Of a stretch of 54,725 nt of DNA, positions 50,301-54,725 are shown in pieces. The DNA comes from Oscillospiraceae bacterium (GTDB lineage Bacteria > Bacillota > Clostridia > Oscillospirales > Ruminococcaceae): assembly GCA_017435745.1 (NCBI GenBank), contig JAFSEN010000040.1, positions 1 to 54,725 on the forward strand, in the 5' to 3' direction. Made by a program: the position numbers and the translations under genes. The number at the start of each line of letters is the position of its first letter. Within the stretch, counting starts at the first letter, position 1. The notes under the pieces were generated by a model, which was given only the letters and a program-made list of their open reading frames with translations, searched no databases and was not told where the DNA came from.

Positions 50301-50417
50301 AGTTTCCTCCAAAAAATATTTGTGATATTTTATTATATCATCTTCATAATAATGTCGTCAATATAAAAAAGTTTACTCTTTTGCAGTAGAAAGGGGCCTT
50401 TCTCCCGCAGCAGAATT

Positions 50418-50915
50418 TTATAATGAATTAAGATAATTTTCTGCCTGTTTTCTGTTTTTAAAAACAATTACGTCCGGATTATATTTTTCCAAAATTGTTT
50501 TTGTTTTCGGGCGGTTCTTTTTGTTAAAACGCAAAATCGCTTTGTAAAATTCAAGGTCAAATTTTTCCGGGCAGTTTCCGCCCATATCCGCCCTTGTTCT
50601 TCCGTAATTTTTTAAAACTCTTTCAGTAACTCCAAAAAGACAGCGGATGGTTGAAAAATCAAAATAAAAAACGGTGTCGCAATATTGCACTCTTTTTTCA
50701 AGGGTTCGCTCAAAGTTTCCGTCGATTATCCAACTTTCTTTTTTTAATTCGCTGTCGAGCAAAATGTCAAATTTTTCCCGGGAAATATATTCCCAGTTTC
50801 CATGCCAAAAAATTTTATCAAGATGAACGACCGGAAGACCGGTTTTTTCGCCGAGTTTTTTTGAAAAAGTGCTTTTTCCGCTTCCGTTTCCGCCGATTAC
50901 AAGAATTCTTTTCAT
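50418..50915 (-). CDS. P-loop kinase-like protein (FlaR-type, adenylate-kinase-like)
   Basis: A 165-residue small P-loop NTPase. Walker A GGNGSGKST (8-16), then VVHLDKIFWHGNW and SWIIDGNFERT, the markers of the topology-modulation FlaR-like subgroup of adenylate-kinase-related proteins. Substrate unknown. A GGAG-type site precedes the ATG on the minus strand; an extended -10 (TGGTATAAT, 50959-50951) lies upstream. It is separated from the flavin reductase by 117 bases. Confidence 0.78.
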   Translation of the reverse strand: MKRILVIGGNGSGKSTFSKKLGEKTGLPVVHLDKIFWHGNWEYISREKFDILLDSELKKESWIIDGNFERTLEKRVQYCDTVFYFDFSTIRCLFGVTERVLKNYGRTRADMGGNCPEKFDLEFYKAILRFNKKNRPKTKTILEKYNPDVIVFKNRKQAENYLNSL

Positions 50916-50950
50916 AAATTTCTCCTGAAAATTATTTGTTGGGCAAAAAA

Positions 50951-50959
50951 ATTATACCA
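50951..50959 (-). promoter_or_regulatory. Extended -10 promoter of the P-loop gene
   Basis: Minus-strand TGGTATAAT (50959-50951), a perfect extended -10, with TTTTAT at the -35 position 17 bases upstream. Confidence 0.5.
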
Positions 50960-50982
50960 CCTGTTACGAACAAATAAAACCC

Positions 50983-51022
50983 ATTTTTTACGGGGAATTT
51001 TTGTGCCTTTTCCGTAAAAAAT
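50983..51022. promoter_or_regulatory. Inverted repeat ahead of the small membrane-protein gene
   Basis: ATTTTTTACGG (50983-50993) and CCGTAAAAAAT (51012-51022), an 11-bp dyad with 18-base spacer, end 17 bases before the ATG at 51040. Possibly an operator or a leader hairpin. Confidence 0.4.
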
Positions 51023-51039
51023 AGTTTTTGGGTGATTTT

Positions 51040-51447
51040 ATGGAAAAATTAAAAAACAACGGAAAAATTTTTGTTTTCGGTGCGGCGGGATATTATCTGC
51101 TCGAAACTTTGTGGCGCGGCCACAGCCATTGGTCAATGGCTGCTGCCGGAGGAATTTCGCTTCTTTTTCTTATAAATGTTTTTAAAAAACTTAAAAATGC
51201 GCCGCTTTATTTTAAATCCATAGTCGGCGGAACAATAATAACAGCGGTCGAATTTGTTTTTGGAATTGTGTTCAATCTCTTTCTCGGAATGTCTGTTTGG
51301 GATTATTCTTCCGTTCCGGGAAATATCCTTGGACAAATATGCCCGGTTTTCAGCCTTCTTTGGTGCGGCTTAAGCTTTATTGTGGCGTTTTTTGAAAAAA
51401 TGTTCTCAACGGGAAAAATTGTTTTTCCCAAAAAAGCTCTTCCATGA
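51040..51447 (+). CDS. Small ABC transporter permease-like membrane protein (type IV family)
   Basis: A 135-residue membrane protein with about four helices. The segment VEFVFGIVFNLFLGMSVWDY and then VPGNILGQICPVFSLLWCGL matches the putative ABC-transporter type IV (CmpB-like) family, which is widespread in clostridia and not clearly a transporter. ATG at 51040 with a GGGTGA site; an earlier in-frame ATG lies before it. It may be transcribed with the small gene at 51503. Confidence 0.75.
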   Translation: MEKLKNNGKIFVFGAAGYYLLETLWRGHSHWSMAAAGGISLLFLINVFKKLKNAPLYFKSIVGGTIITAVEFVFGIVFNLFLGMSVWDYSSVPGNILGQICPVFSLLWCGLSFIVAFFEKMFSTGKIVFPKKALP

Positions 51448-51502
51448 TTTTCAGGGAATATAACAGAATCTTCGGTCAAAAATAAAACCGAGGTGAAAAA
51501 AG

Positions 51503-51712
51503 ATGAGCAGTAACAGAGAGAAACTTAAAAACATGGGCGGGCCGGCGTTTGAAAATGACCCCAAAAGGTCAAAACCGTTTGGAGCTTTCAACCCTATGCA
51601 GCAGGAACGTATCATTACTCATATGAATACAATTGGTTCCAAAAAAGAAGAGATACATCGGTCAAAAGATTCCATGAACATCGCGGATATAACCGATATA
51701 GATTCGTTTTAA
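51503..51712 (+). CDS. Small soluble protein of unknown function
   Basis: A 69-residue hydrophilic protein (starts MSSNREKLKNMGG, ends ITDIDSF) without recognised motif. I accept it because of a good GAGGTG site seven bases before the ATG, its codon use and its fit between neighbours in the same direction. Confidence 0.55.
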   Translation: MSSNREKLKNMGGPAFENDPKRSKPFGAFNPMQQERIITHMNTIGSKKEEIHRSKDSMNIADITDIDSF

Positions 51713-51824
51713 AATTCCGCAAAGGGTTTCCGCAAAGGGGAAGGAAGAAGTTTCTCCTTTGTTTACATATTAACCTAAATTCTTCCTTTGGAATAAAATG
51801 AACTACGAAGGGAGGAGATACATA

Positions 51825-52904
51825 ATGCAGGATTTGTTGTCGGTTCCGTGCTGGTTTCTCGGAACAAACGCCCCGAAAGGATATTATTCAAGGTTCGATA
51901 AAATTTTTTGCGTTAAATCTGACGGAAAAGTTTTTCTTTTAAAAGGCGGCCCCGGAACGGGAAAATCAACAATGCTCAAAAAAATTGCTTCCGTGCTCGC
52001 GGAAAAAGGTTTGAGCACGGAACTCGTTTTTTGTTCGGCGGATACAGATTCGCTTGATGCGGTTATAACTTCCGACGGAAAATTTGCATTTGCGGATGCA
52101 ACCTTGCCCCATGCTTATGAACCAAAGTATCCCGGAACGTCGGAAATTCCGGTTTCGCTTTGGGATTGTTGGGATGAAAAAAAGCTTTGGAAAGAAAAAG
52201 AAGAAATCATAAGGCTTTTTGATGAAAACAGAAGACTTCATGAGGAAGCAAGAAGATATATTTCCGCGGCATCCGGACTTCTTGACCAGGCGGCAAAGCT
52301 TGGGTTGGATTCCGTTTTTCCGGAAAAAGTTGAAAAAACAGCAAAAAGGATCTGCATGAGAGAATTTGGAAGAAAAAACAGCCAGCGGGGAACAGAAAAA
52401 CAGCGCTTTTTAAGCGCGATAACGGATAAGGGAATCTTTTTTCATAAAAACACTCCAAAAATTCTTTGCGATAAAATTTATCTTATAGATGATGATGCGG
52501 GCGCGGTTTCAAGAATTTTTATGAGCACCGTCAGAAAATATGCTCTTGAACATGGGCTCGATATAATAACCTGCACCTGCCCGATTTTTCCGCAAGAAAA
52601 AATCGAGCATATTTTCATTCCTGCTTTGCGTCTTGGATTTATGACGGATAACCGCAGACACAAAATAGATATCGTTCCGTACAGGATTATTCATGCAAGA
52701 CGCTTTGCGGATTTTAAAAAATATTCCGCAAATAAAATAAAAATACGTTTTGCGCTTCGCTCTGCAAAAAATCTTATCGACCAGGCGGTGAACTGTACAA
52801 AAGAAGCAAAACTTGTCCATAATGAACTTGAAAAGATTTATATCAATGCAACGGATTTTAAAAAAGTTGATGAAAAATTTGAAAAAATAATAAAATCGAT
52901 ATGA
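51825..52904 (+). CDS. P-loop ATPase of the PRK06851-like family
   Basis: A 359-residue cytoplasmic protein. Walker A GGPGTGKST at about 42-50, acidic segment DTDSLDAVI, and a second half starting near GRKNSQRGTEKQRFLSAITD that looks like a degenerate second P-loop domain with LIDDDAG. The whole matches a clostridial family of duplicated ATPases of unknown role. ATG at 51825 follows GGGAGGAG; an upstream in-frame ATG at 51798 lies before that site. Confidence 0.78.
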   Translation: MQDLLSVPCWFLGTNAPKGYYSRFDKIFCVKSDGKVFLLKGGPGTGKSTMLKKIASVLAEKGLSTELVFCSADTDSLDAVITSDGKFAFADATLPHAYEPKYPGTSEIPVSLWDCWDEKKLWKEKEEIIRLFDENRRLHEEARRYISAASGLLDQAAKLGLDSVFPEKVEKTAKRICMREFGRKNSQRGTEKQRFLSAITDKGIFFHKNTPKILCDKIYLIDDDAGAVSRIFMSTVRKYALEHGLDIITCTCPIFPQEKIEHIFIPALRLGFMTDNRRHKIDIVPYRIIHARRFADFKKYSANKIKIRFALRSAKNLIDQAVNCTKEAKLVHNELEKIYINATDFKKVDEKFEKIIKSI

Positions 52905-52940
52905 AAAAAGCCGCCCTTAAAAAAACGGGCGGCTTTTTTT
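52904..52940. terminator. Bidirectional terminator
   Basis: AAAAAAGCCGCCC / GGGCGGCTTTTTTT between the convergent ATPase and ktrA genes. Confidence 0.83.
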
Positions 52941-53595
52941 ATTTAATTGCTTTTCCGGCAATGCGGAAGATATCGTCGCTTTTTCCGAGAACAACGACGT
53001 GGTCGGATTTTCGGAATTCATAATCCGGTCCGGGCATAGGCTGAAGATGTTCCTTATGCTTGATAGCGATGATGTTTATGCGATATTCTTTACGGATGTT
53101 GAGTTCAAGAATGTTTTTTCCCGCCCATTCAGGAAGAATCGGAATTTCATAAATCGAATATTCGCTTGTAAGTTCAATATAATCGAAAATGTTGCCGGAG
53201 TTATAACGCATCGCAACGCTTTCCGCAATTTCTCTTTCCGGATAAATAACTTCGTTCGCACCGATTTTCTTAAGAAATTCCGCCTGAATATCCCTTTTTG
53301 CTTTTGCAACAACGTGGCGTGCACCCATTTTTTTAACAAGGGAAGTGGTAACAAGGGAAGACTGAAAATCATCACAGATTGTAACGAAACAAACATCAAA
53401 CTGGTTTACCCCAAGGGAACGGATAACCGCTTCATCGGTGCAATCGCCAATCTGCGCATCGGTAAAAGTGTTGGAATATTTTTCAACAAGCGCTTCGTCC
53501 TTATCAATTACCATAACTTCGTTTCCAAGTTGTTGAAGTTTGTGGGCAAGATGTCTTCCAAATCTTCCAAGACCGAGAACAAGAATAGATTTCAT
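52939..53595 (-). CDS. ktrA: KtrA/TrkA-type potassium channel regulatory subunit
   Basis: A 218-residue RCK protein: N-terminal nucleotide-binding domain with VLGLGRFGRHLA (GxGxxG) and an acidic VIDKDE, then an RCK_C domain (from about 135) ending at VLGKSDDI. It forms the cytoplasmic gating ring of a Ktr/Trk potassium channel and binds ATP/NAD. AGGAG precedes the ATG. It follows ktrB by 12 bases on the minus strand, so both form one operon. Confidence 0.9.
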   Translation of the reverse strand: MKSILVLGLGRFGRHLAHKLQQLGNEVMVIDKDEALVEKYSNTFTDAQIGDCTDEAVIRSLGVNQFDVCFVTICDDFQSSLVTTSLVKKMGARHVVAKAKRDIQAEFLKKIGANEVIYPEREIAESVAMRYNSGNIFDYIELTSEYSIYEIPILPEWAGKNILELNIRKEYRINIIAIKHKEHLQPMPGPDYEFRKSDHVVVLGKSDDIFRIAGKAIK

Positions 53596-53607
53596 TTTAT
53601 TTTCTCC

Positions 53608-54725
53608 TTAACCAATCAAAATATTTTCAACAGGGCGTTCCGTAAAAATGGGCGTTTGTTTTTCCGCAAGAACAAGAACAAGCGAAAGCCCGCCGATTCT
53701 TCCGAAGAACATAAGCAAAATCAAAAGCAATTTTGAAAAAACGGTAAGTTCTGCCGTTATTCCAACGGAAAGCCCAACTGTTCCGACAGCGGAAACGGTT
53801 TCATAAAGCATATCGGAAAGAGAAAAAGGTTCAATAATTGTCATTATTGCACAGGAAAGAATAATGGCGCAAAGATAAATTGTGGAGATGGAAGTTGCTT
53901 GATGAACAACGTTTTCGGCAATGCGTTTTTTAAAAATAGTGACATTTTTAATGTTTCTTGCGGAAGCGATGGAGCTAAGTATTACAACAAGAATGGTAGT
54001 TGTTTTAACTCCGCCGGCGGTCGAAGCAGGGCTTCCGCCGATGAACATAAAAACGGAAGTAAAAAGCTTCCCTGCTTCGCTGAGCTCGTTTTGCGGAACG
54101 GTGCAAAAACCCGCGGTTCTTGTTGTTGTGGATTGGAACATTGCCGCAAGAATTTTTTCCGGAACGGACATTTCAGAAAAAGAAGCGTTCCATTCTGAAA
54201 CGAGGAAAAAAACAAAACCGAATGAGAGAAGAATTGCGCTCGATAGAACAGCAAGTTTGCTGTGAAGACAATAGTTTCTGAAATTAAAACGGTGTTTTTC
54301 AAAATCGTCCCAAACAAGAAAACCTATTCCACCGGTTATAATCAGAGACATAAGAGTAAGGTTAACAAGCCAATCGCCGGAATATGATGAAAAAGAAGTT
54401 TCGGAACTGAATTGGCTCATAAGGTCAAAACCCGCATTGCAAAAAGCGGAAACCGAATGGAAAACCGAATAAAAAAGTCCTTCTCCGAAGGGCATTTCGC
54501 GGCAAAACCGAAAAGAAAGAACAAGCGCGCCCAATCCTTCGATAAGAAAAGTTCCAAAAATAATTTTTTTCATCATGGAAACAACGCCGTGATATCTCAT
54601 GTTTCCGGAAATCTGAACAAGGATTTTTCTTTCTCCGAGAGAAATTTTTTTCTTCAAAAAAACCGAAAAAATGGTGAAAATAGACATAAACCCAAGTCCG
54701 CCGATTTGTATCAGGAAAAGAAGAA
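53608..54725 (-). CDS. ktrB: KtrB/TrkH-type potassium channel subunit, 5' end outside the window
   Basis: 372 codons of a polytopic potassium-uptake protein; the frame is open to the window edge. The part ahead of an internal Met at 54687 encodes LIQIGGLGFM, the conserved segment before the second pore region of KtrB/TrkH, so the true start lies beyond 54725 and the Met is internal. Filter-type motifs SAFCNAGFDLM, TGGIGFLVW, TTRTAGF and SAVGTVGLSVG are present, as is GRIGGLSLVL near the C-terminus. It works with KtrA at the membrane. Confidence 0.92.
   Translation of the reverse strand, partial: LLFLIQIGGLGFMSIFTIFSVFLKKKISLGERKILVQISGNMRYHGVVSMMKKIIFGTFLIEGLGALVLSFRFCREMPFGEGLFYSVFHSVSAFCNAGFDLMSQFSSETSFSSYSGDWLVNLTLMSLIITGGIGFLVWDDFEKHRFNFRNYCLHSKLAVLSSAILLSFGFVFFLVSEWNASFSEMSVPEKILAAMFQSTTTRTAGFCTVPQNELSEAGKLFTSVFMFIGGSPASTAGGVKTTTILVVILSSIASARNIKNVTIFKKRIAENVVHQATSISTIYLCAIILSCAIMTIIEPFSLSDMLYETVSAVGTVGLSVGITAELTVFSKLLLILLMFFGRIGGLSLVLVLAEKQTPIFTERPVENILIG

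Overview
This window looks like a chromosomal segment of an anaerobic, AT-leaning Gram-positive bacterium of the class Clostridia, most likely near Oscillospiraceae/Ruminococcaceae. The evidence is strong AGGAGG-type ribosome sites, frequent TTG starts, a Gram-positive type LexA box (GAAC-N4-GTTC) in front of uvrBA, PASTA-type Ser/Thr kinases, a YlbJ-like sporulation membrane protein, a KtrAB-type potassium system and a sortase-type surface protein. Nothing in it looks like a plasmid or phage, and no rRNA, tRNA, CRISPR or insertion sequence was recognised.

Layout. 1-235 is a non-coding stretch with three inverted repeats. 292-1221 (-) is a Ppx/GppA phosphatase, divergent from a housekeeping run trxB-nadE-HD hydrolase-ASCH protein (1353-4087, +). 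4088-4419 holds terminators and a candidate short transcript on the minus strand. 4420-5427 (-) is an NAD-dependent sugar/steroid-type epimerase-dehydratase.

5705-24941 (+) is the centre of interest: twelve co-directional genes, nearly all protein-phosphorylation parts. In order: a membrane PP2C phosphatase with PASTA-like ectodomain; a zinc-ribbon/TM/PASTA protein; a soluble PP2C; a zinc-ribbon/FHA protein; a signal-peptide/VWA/TM/FHA protein; a zinc-ribbon kinase with C-terminal FHA; a second zinc-ribbon/FHA protein; two membrane FHA proteins (DUF4234-like and four-helix); and three zinc-ribbon membrane kinases whose ectodomains are respectively a solute-binding-protein-like domain, seven PASTA repeats plus a Trp-rich tail, and four PASTA repeats plus three DUF6273-like repeats. 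The two zinc-ribbon/FHA proteins carry serial Thr motifs ahead of the FHA domain, reminiscent of GarA/OdhI. I read the set as a multi-input signalling system: several extracellular sensors feed kinases, two phosphatases oppose them, and FHA proteins read phospho-threonine. This is inference from domain content.

Downstream: SOS-controlled uvrB-uvrA and a small acidic protein (25150-30513); a DivIVA-like coiled-coil protein with an apparent frameshift (30651-31608); two methyltransferases (31664-33570); on the minus strand an XRE repressor-comF pair behind two matched palindromes, a large cell-wall amidase with a small Cys-rich partner, and a YibE/F membrane protein (33599-38612). 38920-46206 (+) encodes a 2,428-residue secreted surface protein with OB-fold repeats, a PHP metallohydrolase domain and an NPETG-type anchor. 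The rest (46359-54725) has ylbJ-like, a lipoprotein with cyclase-type repeats, an XRE membrane regulator, a flavin reductase, small P-loop and membrane proteins, and ktrA plus a ktrB cut by the window edge.
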